64,000 nucleotides of DNA from Chrysopilus asiliformis (GCA_964034945.1 OZ035963.1:36332361-36396360), one strand, 5' to 3'; counted from the stretch's first letter, positions 1 through 12,185 are shown. A program made the numbers and translations. The notes: generated from the sequence alone by a model not told the origin.

Positions 1-210
1 ATTACGGTGAAAGTCAAAAATTGAAGAAAATTTTATTTTCACGAAATTTTTAAAATGTTATTTTTACTACTATGGTTGAAAAGCTGATTTACGGAGATGC
101 ATGAAATTAGTACAAAAAGTTGTTCATTATTCCAGCACTAAGGATTTTTCTAGGAAAATTCGAAACATATTTTTGATTATTTAAAGCTAATTCCACTTTT
201 GGAAACGTTT
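1..210. other. AT-rich sequence with no recognised feature
   Basis: I see no coding region, terminal inverted repeat or simple repeat here. It runs directly into the 5'-truncated LINE that becomes recognisable near position 211. Confidence 0.5.
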
Positions 211-573
211 TTATGTAATTCCGGTACATAAAAAAGGTGTTAAAAATCGTGTGGCTAATTACAGGCCGATAGCGAAGCTTTCCCCAATACCAAAGCTTTT
301 TGAATATCTAGTTAATGAGGTCTTGACATTCAATTGTAAATCGATTTTATCTACTAAACATGATTTTAATAAGGCTCGATCTAGTTCAACACAGCTAGTC
401 GATTAATAAAGTCAATCTTGAAGTACTCTCAGCTATTATTGATTGGATTAAATCCTATTTGTGTGGTACAAGTTTTCCTGTTTTATTTAATGGCGTTTTA
501 TCGGACGAAATAAGTGTCTCTTCAGGTGTTCCACAGGGCAGTTACGTAGGTCCCTTGTTATTTTTATTGTGTA
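211..573 (+). pseudogene. LINE reverse transcriptase, upstream fragment
   Basis: Translating the plus strand gives the fingers region of a non-LTR reverse transcriptase (VHKKG, NYRPI, LFEYL, then STQLVD near 400), and after a short gap WIKSYLCG and the motif SSGVPQGS, followed by GPLLFLLC ending at 573. The stretch between STQLVD and the SSGVPQGS block is too short and carries a stop, so the segment with the first catalytic aspartate (the DFSKAFD region of the family) appears deleted. The reading frame breaks off at 573 and resumes with INDV at 9347, so this and the 9347 fragment are one LINE copy cut by an 8.8-kb insertion. It is inactive. Confidence 0.85.
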
Positions 574-1297
574 CTAGCTTGCATACCCGTGGTTGCCGGG
601 TTAAGTTTTTTGTATAAATTTTAGAATACGGAGAAAACCAGAAAGAACTTAAAAACTTTTGAGCAAAATCTTATCCTTGCAGGACTTTTCGTTTCGAATT
701 AGTCTAACACCAGATTCGTGATCAGCGACCCCGAAAACCCCCTAATGCCATGTTTCGCCGGAAAAATGAGAAAAACGATATTTGCGTTATCCTTACTGGA
801 CCTTCCGTTTCTAATTTCGAAAATCTAACACCGGATTCATGATTAGTGACCCCGAAAACTCTTAATGCCATTTTTCCCCGAAAAAAATGGGAAAAGGATA
901 TTTGCGTTATTCTTACAGGACCTTCTGTTTCGAGTTTTGAAAATCTAACACCGGATTCGTGATCAGCGACTCCGAAAACCCCCCAGTAAAATTTTTCAGC
1001 CTCCTATTGAGCAGGATTCATGGCGAAAATCACGGTTTAACCCTAGACCCGTGTACTGGGTACTGAGTGCCCAGAACGATTTTTGAACCGAAATTAAACA
1101 TATTTTTAATAAAGAATATGATGAAATGCAATATATTTCTGAAAGATACTGTATGTTAGACTACAAAAAAATACAGATGTCCCAAAATTGTATATCTCCG
1201 GGGGAGTCGAGGCAGCTGTAAAAAAATGCGTGATATCGTGTACTTGGGCACTCAGTGCCCAACTCAGTACATTTTGTATGAATATTCTTTTTATTAT

Positions 1298-1650
1298 GGT
1301 GTCCATTGTGATTATCGATTCGTCTTTCGATAAATGAACGATTCGTCTTTCGATTGAAAATAATTTCAGTATTGCGTATCATAATCGAAGGCACACAAAA
1401 GCATTGCCATATTTCATTTAGTTGAATTTCTTATAGTTGTTAATTTAGCCACTTACATTATTCTTTAAGTAATATATTTGCCGAAATGACACTGCAAACA
1501 AAACCGCAAGGCTGATATTCGAGAACTCCAATTTGATCGAAAGCAAAATATGTTCACAATCGAAATACATGGTTCGCAATCGATATTCACAATACCAAAC
1601 TTTCGATTTGACATTCGATCGACCATTTGACGATAATCACAATGGACACC
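1298..1650. mobile_element. Harbinger-like MITE with TAT target duplication
   Basis: The 353-bp unit begins GGTGTCCATTGTGATTATCG and ends with its perfect reverse complement. TAT flanks both ends (1295-1297 and 1651-1653). The related sequence at 19731-19740 reads straight through the site without the insertion, which confirms the ends. It has no coding capacity. Termini with a 3-bp target duplication fit the PIF/Harbinger superfamily. Confidence 0.85.
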
Positions 1651-1796
1651 TATGACTACAGCTTTGGGTTTTTCCCTTTTTATGATTTTTCTTGTATGCA
1701 GATATTATATTGTATTGTTATATTATTTATATTATATTATGTATATTGTATTGTTGTGATGTATTGCATTGTGGAATACATGATTTGTTGGAGATG

Positions 1797-4375
1797 TGTG
1801 CCGGACACCACTTCAGGAGATTGGGATAACCTCCCACAATCTTCGCTGAAGTGGCGCGGAGGCGGCGTGAAAGAGACGGGCATACCGATAGCGTCAGCTA
1901 GCTCAATCTGGGTCGTGGGTTTTGTCTCTTCACCGCCTACCACACAATAAGTGGTATGCCGGGGGGTAGCAGAATGACGAGAGGGAGAAGCTTCTTAGGG
2001 CTTCAATCATTCCTGGTAGCTACGGACGAACTGAAAAAGGGGAAATTTAAAGGGAGAAAAAGGAGGACCACGACGGGAGGCTTCCCACCCCAATTTAGGC
2101 GTTTCAGCCCAAAACCAAATGATCATCGGAGCCTCTGTCCGATGAAACCCTATAAACAACAATCTTAAAGCGTCACAAAAATTAGAATTTGTATCAAGTC
2201 ATCCTCGAATTTGTCAGCCAAACCTACCCTTTACCCCGAAACCTCCTCCCAAAATAAAACTTAAACTGGCATTTTATTAATTTTCGGTTTTAATCGCGCG
2301 AAATCAAAATCGCCATCTGAAAAGGCAACGGAGAAAACGAAAAGGAAACTCGAATGTTTAAATTCATAACAATAAAGGCTCTATATTTCGATTTCTTTAA
2401 CAAAATTCAAATAATCTTAATTTTACCTAAAATGGCCACCTGCTAAATATTTGTAATATCAATTTTATATAATATATATAATATTTATATAATATAATTC
2501 AAAAAAAAAAAAAAAAATAATAATAATTAAAGAAAAGGTTAGTGAACCCTGAATGTTATATTTTCTGTCTTATATCTAATTTTAATGTTAGTAATAAGTA
2601 TTTATTTAATGATTAATTAATTTATTCGTAGAAAATTATGTGTTCTCGTTTTGCATGAATTTGTCTGTGTGAATGAATCCTTAGTCGTGAAGATTTTGTT
2701 GAATGTTGTTTGTTGGTTTGATTGTTTGTTGGTTGAAGGATCTTATGTTGTGAATGTGTTAAATTGATGTATGCGGAATGTGAATGAATGAATTTTTACG
2801 AAGTATAATATTTTATGTTGAATGTAAGTTCCAGAATGTAAGTTATGTTGAATGTAAATTTCAGAATGTAAGTTATGTTGAATGTAAATTTTAAGTTGAA
2901 TGTTTAGAATTTTTATAGTAAAATCGTTGATGTTTGTGTCGTAAAAATATGTTGCATGCAGCCTTGTCATGTATGCGTGAGATCCTTGTTATTGTAGAGA
3001 TAATCGTCGATTTTGTCCCCGTAATAAAAATTTAAATGTAAGTACTTACAATGTGAAATGTTATGTATGAGCATGAATGTGGATGTGTGTGTTTATGGAT
3101 GAATGAAATGAATGCGGTGAATTTCTGGTTGTTGATTGGTGTGAGTGATTTCTGGATGAAAATTTTATGTTGTAATGTTTTGTAAGATCTGGATGCCTGA
3201 TGAATGAATTTATGATGGATGGATGTATGTTGAGAATCTGGATGAATGTTGAGAATCTGGATGAATTTTGAATGAAAGTTGAAAACGTGGTGAACTAAAG
3301 ATGAGTACTGGAACGAATGGTTTAATGTTGATGTCGTCGAATGTGAACTTTATTGTTTTCACGTCCTTGTATCGTTTTGATATTTATTTGATTTGTTAGA
3401 ATCTTTTAAAATCTTTTTCTGTTATTAACACTTTTAGTTAAATTCATGTTTTTATTGTAGTATTAGGTTTTAAATTTGCACCAAACGAGTTTTTAATTTG
3501 CATGAAACGTAGTATTAAGTTTTAACTTTACATGAAACATAGTTTTGAGTGTTATTTTTGCATGAAACATGGTATTAAGTTTTAAATGTTCACTAGTTTT
3601 AAGTTTTATATTTACATGAAACGTAGTTTAAAGTTTTAAATTTGCACAAGACGCAGTTTTAAATTTTTAATGTTGCACAAAACGAAGTTTTAAGGTTTTT
3701 AATTTTTCATGAAACGTATTTTTAGGTTATAAATTGGTACCAAAAACGTAGCAATAATATATTAATTTGCATGAAACGTAGTTTTAAATTTTAAATTTGT
3801 ACCAAATGTAGTTTTAAGTTTTATATTTGCACCAAGTCGTAATACTAAGTTTTAATTTTTTTGTTTGATATTTATGGTGAATTTTAACTTGTTATTATTT
3901 TAGTTACAATTTTATATCGAACTTAAGAACAAAACTAAATGAAAACACAGAGCCTTTTAAACAAAAAAAAAAAACTTTAATTTCGCGGGTTTAAAATTAA
4001 AAAGAAATCACGGCATCTTTTACTTTGCTCTTAGAGCAATTTTCAATAAAAAAAAATCGATTCGATCGACTTCGACGATCATCAAACGGGGACTGAATTT
4101 TTCAAAAAAGGAAAGCCGCCTAGCGTCCGATAGATCTCTATGGTTTCTTTGTTCAACAATGCCTTTATCAATTACCGTTGTTGCAAAGTACATTGTTGGT
4201 CAAAGAATCAATATTGAACAAGGATTGATAAATTTGTTACCAACGCGATGATTTATCGATGTATAATCGACGCATTTTATCGGATGACCCAAGCAGGGAT
4301 TGTGAACCTAATAAATTTTGGGTTATTTTAATTTAGATTTTATTTTTTTCGTTTCCCAGAACCGCGTTCATTACA
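1797..4375 (-). repeat. Long terminal repeat (3' LTR in element orientation)
   Basis: This copy is near-identical to 6350-8928. In element orientation it starts TGTAATGAACGCGG and ends GGTGTCCGGCACA. It contains a poly(A) run at 2501-2517, a TGAATG-rich stretch at 2690-3330 and a decayed minisatellite at 3440-3862. The ORFs of up to about 75 residues inside it show no recognisable domain. Confidence 0.92.
3440..3862. repeat. Decayed minisatellite in the LTR, about 34-bp unit with TTTGCAYSAAACGTAG core
   Basis: About eleven imperfect units, each with a core like TTTGCATGAAACGTAG or TTTGCACCAAACG, are separated by TTTTAAGTTTTAAAT spacers. The same array recurs at 7993-8415 in the other LTR. 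Confidence 0.8.
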
Positions 4376-6329
4376 ACATCAGCGACTTATATTACCTCCT
4401 AGGTGATATAAGGTGCTGAAAAAAGAACGGCGGTTTAGCGTGAAGGCCAACGTGTGGCTCGACCACGACCCTGTGAAAACCGAGTCTCATGTTCGAAACA
4501 CTAGCCGGGCCGAAAGTTTTCAAGTGTTGATAAACTAACTGGAGTATTATTCGCAACAAGTTCTGTCAAATCAGGTAAATTACAAATCAGAGTAGTGTTA
4601 CAGCAGGTAAATGACAAATCAGAGTAGTGTTAAAGCAGGTAAGTATATGGTCACATTAGGTGATTATTGACATATCTGGTGAGTATGTGGACACATCTGG
4701 GTAAAGGATTGGATGACTCAATCTTTCGGTCTTACCATTCTAAGACTCTTTGGGTTACATATGGTGACTAACAACCCTATTAACCACTAAGACTCAAGCA
4801 GCTTACAAGAGCCGCACCGTATGCGACATCTCCTTTCATCTGGCTCATCCATGCCAAGACAAAATTTAATGCCAATTGGCTAATAAGGGGGAAGGGGAAT
4901 AAAATTGGGAGAAGGTGCATAAAACACGTAGCACCTGAAACTGCCTTGCGCAGGACGATCAAAAAGATGGTCTACCGCAGTAGAACTTAAGCGGAACGGC
5001 CATCGCTAGTTTAGGGGTGAAGCCCCCGGGATTCCTTTTTAGGGATACCCAGAGATCAATTTAGCAAATCAAAAGAAAATGAAAAATTGTTCAAACTTTC
5101 AGATCTTTAGCGTGAATATTACCGACATATTTACCATCATCATCTTGTACCCGGTAAATAGAATTACCTATGAACTGAAGAATCGTACATTTTATGAATT
5201 TGGGAGCAAGTTTCGCGTTGAAGTTGTGAGAGGCTCTGCTCAAAAAGAAATTTTTGCAAAATACTTTTTGCCCTAAGCATCCTTATTTGCCCCCTTCCTC
5301 GTCCTGGGGGTTTATGGACAGAAGTTCTATGCATCGTAGAAAGGATGCAATCTAGCAACTATAAAAAAAAAACGAAACGCAAAAAAAAAAACGAGAAATT
5401 TATCTAACACCAAAAAAAAAAGATTGTATATGGAAAGGTATAAGAATTAATTACCAAACCAAATGTGAAAGGATAATAAAAGGAAATTCTAATAAAAATT
5501 CCAATAGCTTCGCGCCAAAATTGAAAATTCGAATAGTTTATACTTCAAATAAAGAAGTATTTAAATAATTAATAATATTTTGTCTGCCAAAATTGTCAAC
5601 ACGAGTAGCAAATCTAATAAATTTTCGTTATTTCACGAAAAGGTATAATGAATTAAATTTAAAAGAAATTAATTCGTAAAAAATTTTGTTTTTTTGGTAA
5701 CAAATCTATCAATTCATAAATAAGGAGGGAAAGTATCGGGATTCAAGGCAGGCTGGACTGACAATGACTTTTCGAAAACAAATGTGACTTAGATACAAAT
5801 GAATTCTTATTTTATTTTATTTTTTTATTCTTTTCTTTTGAAATTAAGTGATCTTAAGTAACCCAATCGAGAATTTGACACCGTTCAAGGAGAGGAATTC
5901 GTTTATTTAACTTTTTAAAACAGAATTGTCCATCATCGGAATCGAGCGTCATCTAATCAATTTGGTCACCTCTTCGTCTTTGAGTGGGAAGATTAAACCA
6001 TTAGCTCAATCTTCAGCTCAAAGTTTGTGTATGGATTGAGGTGCGTAAACGCAGATCTGAGATCCCTTCAATGTCACATCACACTCGCAATGACCGGCTC
6101 CACTCCAATGAGCTTCAGAGAATCACAACCCCAATAGAACGGTCAGTAATCAAACCCGTGGTTTTAATGTACTGTAGTCCAGTTCCGTGGAATTGGGAGT
6201 CACTGAAGACATTTGGTCCTTCCTTTAAGAAAATGTAGTGTCTAATAGCTGAATCAATTACGGGAAAAACAGACATTTGAGACAGCTCGGAGAGAGAGAA
6301 AATCTACAAGAGCCTATCCGCGAAGGATA
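4376..6329 (-). other. Internal region of the LTR element, no retained gag or pol
   Basis: No reading frame longer than about 65 residues is present on either strand. On the minus strand a 53-codon ORF (6276-6115) starts 54 nt inside the primer-binding site, where gag would begin, but I recognise no domain in it. There are A-rich tracts at 5360-5420 and a short tandem repeat at 4560-4640 (units ending CAAATCAGAGTAGTGTTA). It is best read as a deletion derivative. Confidence 0.7.
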
Positions 6330-6346
6330 GTACCCGTTGGGCGCCA
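6330..6346 (-). promoter_or_regulatory. Primer-binding site of the LTR retrotransposon
   Basis: The minus strand reads TGGCGCCCAACGGGTAC, three bases (TAT, 6347-6349) inside the LTR end. TGGCGCCC is the classic complement of a tRNA 3' end, of lysine-tRNA type. It fixes the element orientation as minus. Confidence 0.85.
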
Positions 6347-6349
6347 TAT

Positions 6350-8928
6350 TGTGCCGGACACCACTTCAGGAGATTGGGATAACCTCCCACAATCTTCGCT
6401 GAAGTGGCGCGGAGGCGGCGTGAAAGAGACGGGCATACCGATAGCGTCAGCTAGCTCAATCTGGGTCGTGGGTTTTGTCTCTTCACCGCCTACCACACAA
6501 TAAGTGGTATGCCGGGGGGTAGCAGAATGACGAGAGGGAGAAGCTTCTTAGGGCTTCAATCATTCCTGGTAGCTACGGACGAACTGAAAAAGGGGAAATT
6601 TAAAGGGAGAAAAAGGAGGACCACGACGGGAGGCTTCCCACCCCAATTTAGGCGTTTCAGCCCAAAACCAAATGATCATCGGAGCCTCTGTCCGATGAAA
6701 CCCTATAAACAACAATCTTAAAGCGTCACAAAAATTAGAATTTGTATCAAGTCATCCTCGAATTTGTCAGCCAAACCTACCCTTTACCCCGAAACCTCCT
6801 CCCAAAATAAAACTTAAACTGGCATTTTATTAATTTTCGGTTTTAATCGCGCGAAATCAAAATCGCCATCTGAAAAGGCAACGGAGAAAACGAAAAGGAA
6901 ACTCGAATGTTTAAATTCATAACAATAAAGGCTCTATATTTCGATTTCTTTAACAAAATTCAAATAATCTTAATTTTACCTAAAATGGCCACCTGCTAAA
7001 TATTTGTAATATCAATTTTATATAATATATATAATATTTATATAATATAATTCAAAAAAAAAAAAAAAAATAATAATAATTAAAGAAAAGGTTAGTGAAC
7101 CCTGAATGTTATATTTTCTGTCTTATATCTAATTTTAATGTTAGTAATAAGTATTTATTTAATGATTAATTAATTTATTCGTAGAAAATTATGTGTTCTC
7201 GTTTTGCATGAATTTGTCTGTGTGAATGAATCCTTAGTCGTGAAGATTTTGTTGAATGTTGTTTGTTGGTTTGATTGTTTGTTGGTTGAAGGATCTTATG
7301 TTGTGAATGTGTTAAATTGATGTATGCGGAATGTGAATGAATGAATTTTTACGAAGTATAATATTTTATGTTGAATGTAAGTTCCAGAATGTAAGTTATG
7401 TTGAATGTAAATTTCAGAATGTAAGTTATGTTGAATGTAAATTTTAAGTTGAATGTTTAGAATTTTTATAGTAAAATCGTTGATGTTTGTGTCGTAAAAA
7501 TATGTTGCATGCAGCCTTGTCATGTATGCGTGAGATCCTTGTTATTGTAGAGATAATCGTCGATTTTGTCCCCGTAATAAAAATTTAAATGTAAGTACTT
7601 ACAATGTGAAATGTTATGTATGAGCATGAATGTGGATGTGTGTGTTTATGGATGAATGAAATGAATGCGGTGAATTTCTGGTTGTTGATTGGTGTGAGTG
7701 ATTTCTGGATGAAAATTTTATGTTGTAATGTTTTGTAAGATCTGGATGCCTGATGAATGAATTTATGATGGATGGATGTATGTTGAGAATCTGGATGAAT
7801 GTTGAGAATCTGGATGAATTTTGAATGAAAGTTGAAAACGTGGTGAACTAAAGATGAGTACTGGAACGAATGGTTTAATGTTGATGTCGTCGAATGTGAA
7901 CTTTATTGTTTTCACGTCCTTGTATCGTTTTGATATTTATTTGATTTGTTAGAATCTTTTAAAATCTTTTTCTGTTATTAACACTTTTAGTTAAATTCAT
8001 GTTTTTATTGTAGTATTAGGTTTTAAATTTGCACCAAACGAGTTTTTAATTTGCATGAAACGTAGTATTAAGTTTTAACTTTACATGAAACATAGTTTTG
8101 AGTGTTATTTTTGCATGAAACATGGTATTAAGTTTTAAATGTTCACTAGTTTTAAGTTTTATATTTACATGAAACGTAGTTTAAAGTTTTAAATTTGCAC
8201 AAGACGCAGTTTTAAATTTTTAATGTTGCACAAAACGAAGTTTTAAGGTTTTTAATTTTTCATGAAACGTATTTTTAGGTTATAAATTGGTACCAAAAAC
8301 GTAGCAATAATATATTAATTTGCATGAAACGTAGTTTTAAATTTTAAATTTGTACCAAATGTAGTTTTAAGTTTTATATTTGCACCAAGTCGTAATACTA
8401 AGTTTTAATTTTTTTGTTTGATATTTATGGTGAATTTTAACTTGTTATTATTTTAGTTACAATTTTATATCGAACTTAAGAACAAAACTAAATGAAAACA
8501 CAGAGCCTTTTAAACAAAAAAAAAAAACTTTAATTTCGCGGGTTTAAAATTAAAAAGAAATCACGGCATCTTTTACTTTGCTCTTAGAGCAATTTTCAAT
8601 AAAAAAAAATCGATTCGATCGACTTCGACGATCATCAAACGGGGACTGAATTTTTCAAAAAAGGAAAGCCGCCTAGCGTCCGATAGATCTCTATGGTTTC
8701 TTTGTTCAACAATGCCTTTATCGATTACCGTTGTTGCAAAGTACATTGTTGGTCAAAGAATCAATATTGAACAAGGATTGATAAATTTGTTACCAACGCG
8801 ATGATTTATCGATGTATAATCGACGCATTTTATCGGATGACCCAAGCAGGGATTGTGAACCTAATAAATTTTGGGTTATTTTAATTTAGATTTTATTTTT
8901 TTCGTTTCCCAGAACCGCGTTCATTACA
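6350..8928 (-). repeat. Long terminal repeat (5' LTR in element orientation)
   Basis: This is the second LTR copy at an offset of 4,553 bp. The only visible difference from the first is at 8723 (G for A). The near-identity implies either a very recent insertion or recent conversion between the LTRs. Confidence 0.92.
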
Positions 8929-9346
8929 GATGTCGAGTAGCAGTATCGCGAGCTTACAAGGTGGTCTATATTCTCAGTCGATTTTTGCAAATTATATTTT
9001 CCCATTGTATTTCTTACTTGTTTAACGAATAAACCACATTTTTATGATTTTTAAACAAACCAGCCATACATTTTCTATTAGAATTACATCTGGGCACTGG
9101 GTGCCCAAGTACACGATAAATGGAAGTTTCATACTACACGGGTCTAGGGTTAAAAACACCCAAACCCCCTTTACCCCGCGTTACCCCCTTAGCGGTAAGA
9201 TTTCGGAAAACCCCGCCTTAGTGAGCGCCTACGTGATGGTTGGGACATACTGTGAAAGTTTCAAGTTTCTAGCTTCAAGGGGTTTGGGCTGGTCGTTGAT
9301 GAGTTAGTCAGTCAATCAGGTTAAACGATTTTATATATATATATAG

Positions 9347-10085
9347 ATTAATGATGTTTTTACTTTATTATTAGACTCTGAACTTATTGGCGTTGCCGAC
9401 GACTTGAAAATTTATAAATGTATGTATTAGATCTTCATCCGACACATTATTCTTACAAGCTGATCTTTGTAAATTTAATTCTTGGTGTCTAAAGAATGGT
9501 TTAACCGTAAATGTCAATAAACATGTCTTCATTTCGTTTACCAAAAAACGGAATTCTATAATCGCGTCGTACAAATTAAACAACATTGTGAATAGTTAAA
9601 ATCGTTTCAAACGTTGATGATTTGGGAGTTATTCTTGATGCCGAATTGGATTTCGGTCTTCATATTCAAAAAGTAGGTAGGGCTAACTGTACTCTTGGTT
9701 TCATCAAATACTTGCTACAGAAATCAATGACCATAAAATGTGCTACAGTCACTTTTCTCGTCCTTTGTTCGTACTGAATTATGCTTGTGTAATTTGGAAT
9801 CCGTTTTATGATTGTTATGTCAAGCGTATTGAAAGTGCTCAAAAAAGATTTTTAAGGTCCGCGTTTCGATCACTTCCGTGGAATAACCCCGTAGTTTTGC
9901 CGCCATATTCAGAAAGACTTAAACTACTGGATATGGTTTCGTTGGAAGAGAGACGCTGTATGCTATATTCAAAGTTTTGTCGGGTGACTTAAATGTACCT
10001 GACTTTCTTCAGTCAAGCTCAATATCTCGGTTCATAACTATCGTCATTTTAACTTAATTAATACTAAGATTCATAACACAAATTA
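9347..10085 (+). pseudogene. LINE reverse transcriptase, downstream fragment
   Basis: The frame resumes with INDV and continues through GVADDLKIYK (the catalytic YADD box, here VADD). After frameshifts it reaches FVLNYACVIWNPFYD, RIESAQKRFLR, LPWNNPV and RLKLLDMVSLEERR (9738-9992), typical of the thumb and C-terminal region of Jockey/CR1-like LINEs. A further frameshift leads to DLNVPDFLQS near 10000. Probable 3' UTR follows to roughly 10200. It is the continuation of the fragment ending at 573. Confidence 0.85.
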
Positions 10086-10199
10086 TGGATGAAATAAGTC
10101 AATGAAGTCTATGTCAATCTTATATTGTATAATAATACAGTTTATTGTGATTTTTATGTAACGAAAGATTTTATAAAAACTAATTTTAAATGTAAAACC

Positions 10200-12059
10200 T
10201 AATATTTAATTAAGTAATAATGTAAGCTGATGGTTTTATATTCCTGTTGATTCTAAATAAATAATTACTTTGCTCTGCTATAGAGGGAAAGTATTTTATG
10301 ATGGAGACCGACTCAAGAGCGGGAGCAAATAGAAACTTTCTGATTAGTTTGAAATCCGGCTCAGGCAAAATTATGCCTGTGCACACGTCTGTCGATTTGC
10401 CCATTTTACGTATCTTAAATAACTCTAGAACGCGTTGAGCTAGCGACATGAAAATATAACGAGTACCGGCCAAACAATTTTTAAAAAAAAAATACATTTT
10501 TTTGAAAATTTCCAAAAACTGGGCGCTTTTGAATTGCTTACATTTTTTTAATTTTTCGCGACGATTTTCGAATAGTGATTTTAAAAAATATTTTATATGT
10601 GGAATATGTTAGCTGTACCGGATAGGAAATTTCTGTGGTAAAAAAATGTTGATCCAAAGGGGTTGACCCAAGGTGGTGATTTTTCAAGCTTGTACCAAAG
10701 AGGGTTGAGCAAATGGGCTTGTTGGTACAGCAATAAATAACCTTCAACATGTACCGTTACAATTTACTAACAAAGTGGTGTAATCTAGTACCAAATAAAA
10801 TAAGATTTCTAACTTTGGGGGATGTAAATTTTTTATGCTGCATATATGTACCACAGGATGTGAAAGGGTTAATTCAATAATGTTTGTGTATCTCTAACGG
10901 TTCTTGAGATATTTGAAAAAATATTTTGTTTTACTCATTTTTTCCGAAACTTTAAATATTGCAGAGGAAAGTCTAGTACTCTTCACATCAAATATTTTCA
11001 ACTTGTATGAGCAAATACAAAGACTTATTGAAATACAAGCAAATTTCTTCGACAGACCTTCGCATGATACGTCACATGCGACAATGAACATTACCAGTAA
11101 TATTAATCTCTTTATTACGCCTAGTCGGAACCAAATGCAAGATTAAAAATTTCTGAAGCGATAGGAATTTATAGAAGAAAAAGCGGTTCTACACATAATT
11201 TTATTACACCCAGAGTAGTGCTTTTAGGGCTAGTATAACCATATTTTCTGCAACACTGGACCAACCGTTGTAAAAAATGGCCATTGGCTAGTTTCTTTTT
11301 CAAATTGTTAAATATTTTTCATATATTTTTCAAAGTTTGTGGTTTTATTGAAAACAGTAAATCTTTCGATTAGTTGTGGAATATAATTTCATTGATAACG
11401 CCCTCAGTTGGCTTTGCAACCCAATTTTGCCCATCCTGTCAACCCAATTTTGCTGTACATTTTTACACGAATAGTTTCGCAATTGTCAGCGTTACATCGA
11501 CGTTTAACAGCAATCCAACAACGTGAAATCGTGGTTGGTGCCTTTTTTTGACCGAAATTTCTTTTCAAAATTCGTATTCTTTCGGCAAAAAAGCCCTGAC
11601 GTGGGAAAAAGTTTTCAGTATTTCCCAAAGTTTTTCAAACGTGAGTCGATTCATTTCGCACCGCGCAGATTCGACACTAAACAATATCGAAAGCTCAGAA
11701 AAAAAATTAACCGAGTTTAGATTCCACTCAACAAAAAAACGATTTGTGCAAAATTTCAGCTCAATCGGACAACTGCTAGGCGACCATCAAACGCCTTGAA
11801 ATTTGGAAATTTTTGTGTAAAAGGGCAAATTGGTGTAAAAATGTAAACTTAAAATATTTATAGCTCCTAAACGGCTTAGCCGATTAAGGTCAAATTGACA
11901 ATTTTGGAAAGGTAATATATTCTTTAATTAAAAATTCTTTTTTTTTGTGTTATCCATAGGCTTCATATATATCTTCATGAATGCCTATCTAACTAGTTAT
12001 ATGGCCTGGAATCGGAAAAAATTTCACGCGCCTCTACAAGTGTTGTCTGTTCGTTTTAT
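10200..12059. other. Intergenic or intronic DNA, no confirmed gene
   Basis: I find no known protein family here. A plus-strand frame after a TTGCAG acceptor-like site (10964-11146, LYEQIQRLIEIQANFF then stop) resembles a terminal exon but has no partner or recognised domain. The region 11400-11630 repeats AACCCAATTTTGC twice. It probably lies within the intron or downstream part of the tetraspan gene whose exon is at 12317. Confidence 0.4.
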
Positions 12060-12185
12060 TACTCTCAACTAGGCAAAACTAGTTTAGCTATTACGATAAC
12101 CTGGTTTTGCCTAGGATGAACTGGTTGGTCCTAAGCACTAGGGTGAACTAGTTTGGCCTAGGATAAACTAGTTTATCCTGAAATC
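12060..12185. repeat. Cluster of CCTAGG/AAACTAGTTT palindromic words
   Basis: Within 125 bp the motifs AACTAGG, AAACTAGTTT, TGCCTAGG, AACTAGTTTGGCC and ATAAACTAGTTTAT recur on both strands. The pattern is of the kind seen in subterminal regions of foldback transposons. No ends could be defined. Confidence 0.5.

Larger units (their letters stand above)
1797..8928 (-). mobile_element. LTR retrotransposon, non-autonomous, very recent insertion
   Basis: Two direct repeats of 2,579 bp (1797-4375 and 6350-8928) begin TG and end CA and differ at one base that I can find (A at 4170, G at 8723). The element is flanked by the 4-bp duplication GATG (1793-1796 and 8929-8932). Read on the minus strand, a TGGCGCCCAACGGGTAC primer-binding site lies 3 nt inside the right LTR, so the element is in minus orientation. 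The internal region (4376-6349) is only 1,974 bp and has no gag or pol, only scattered ORFs below 70 residues, so it must be mobilised by a helper. Long LTRs, a 4-bp duplication and a lysine-tRNA-like primer site recall Osvaldo/Ulysses-type Ty3/gypsy elements (inference). No polypurine tract is evident next to the left LTR. Confidence 0.9.
1041..9149. mobile_element. piggyBac-like non-autonomous element (TTAA flanked), containing other insertions
   Basis: TTAA followed by CCCTAGACCCGTGTA (1037-1055) is mirrored by TACACGGGTCTAGGG followed by TTAA (9135-9153). A TTAA target and a CCCTAG terminus are the hallmarks of the piggyBac superfamily. No transposase is present. Once the MITE at 1298-1650 and the LTR element at 1797-8928 are removed, only about 0.6 kb belongs to this element, so it is a MITE-sized derivative. 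A 3'-truncated sister copy begins at 19493. Confidence 0.8.
573..9346. mobile_element. TACTAGC...TATATATAG dispersed repeat, expanded by nested insertions
   Basis: The sequence starts TACTAGC at about 572 and ends in a TATATATATAG tract at 9346; removing it restores the LINE frame (LLC joined to INDV). The same kind of unit, unexpanded, lies at 13272-13709. The left part (650-1010) holds about three degenerate copies of a 125-bp repeat containing TTGCGTTATCCTTAC, AGGACCTTCCGTTT and ACACCGGATTCGTGATCAGC. No open reading frame belongs to it, so it is probably a non-autonomous element. Its class is unresolved (SINE-like or Helitron-like), and I could not define a clean target duplication. Confidence 0.6.

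Noticed and set aside
1627..1950. 107-residue plus-strand frame
   Set aside because: It crosses from MITE through piggyBac-like sequence into the LTR; composition is repeat-derived and no domain is present.
10904..11146. Possible terminal exon after TTGCAG
   Set aside because: No upstream donor in phase, no recognised domain, and only moderate acceptor quality; kept as a remark only.
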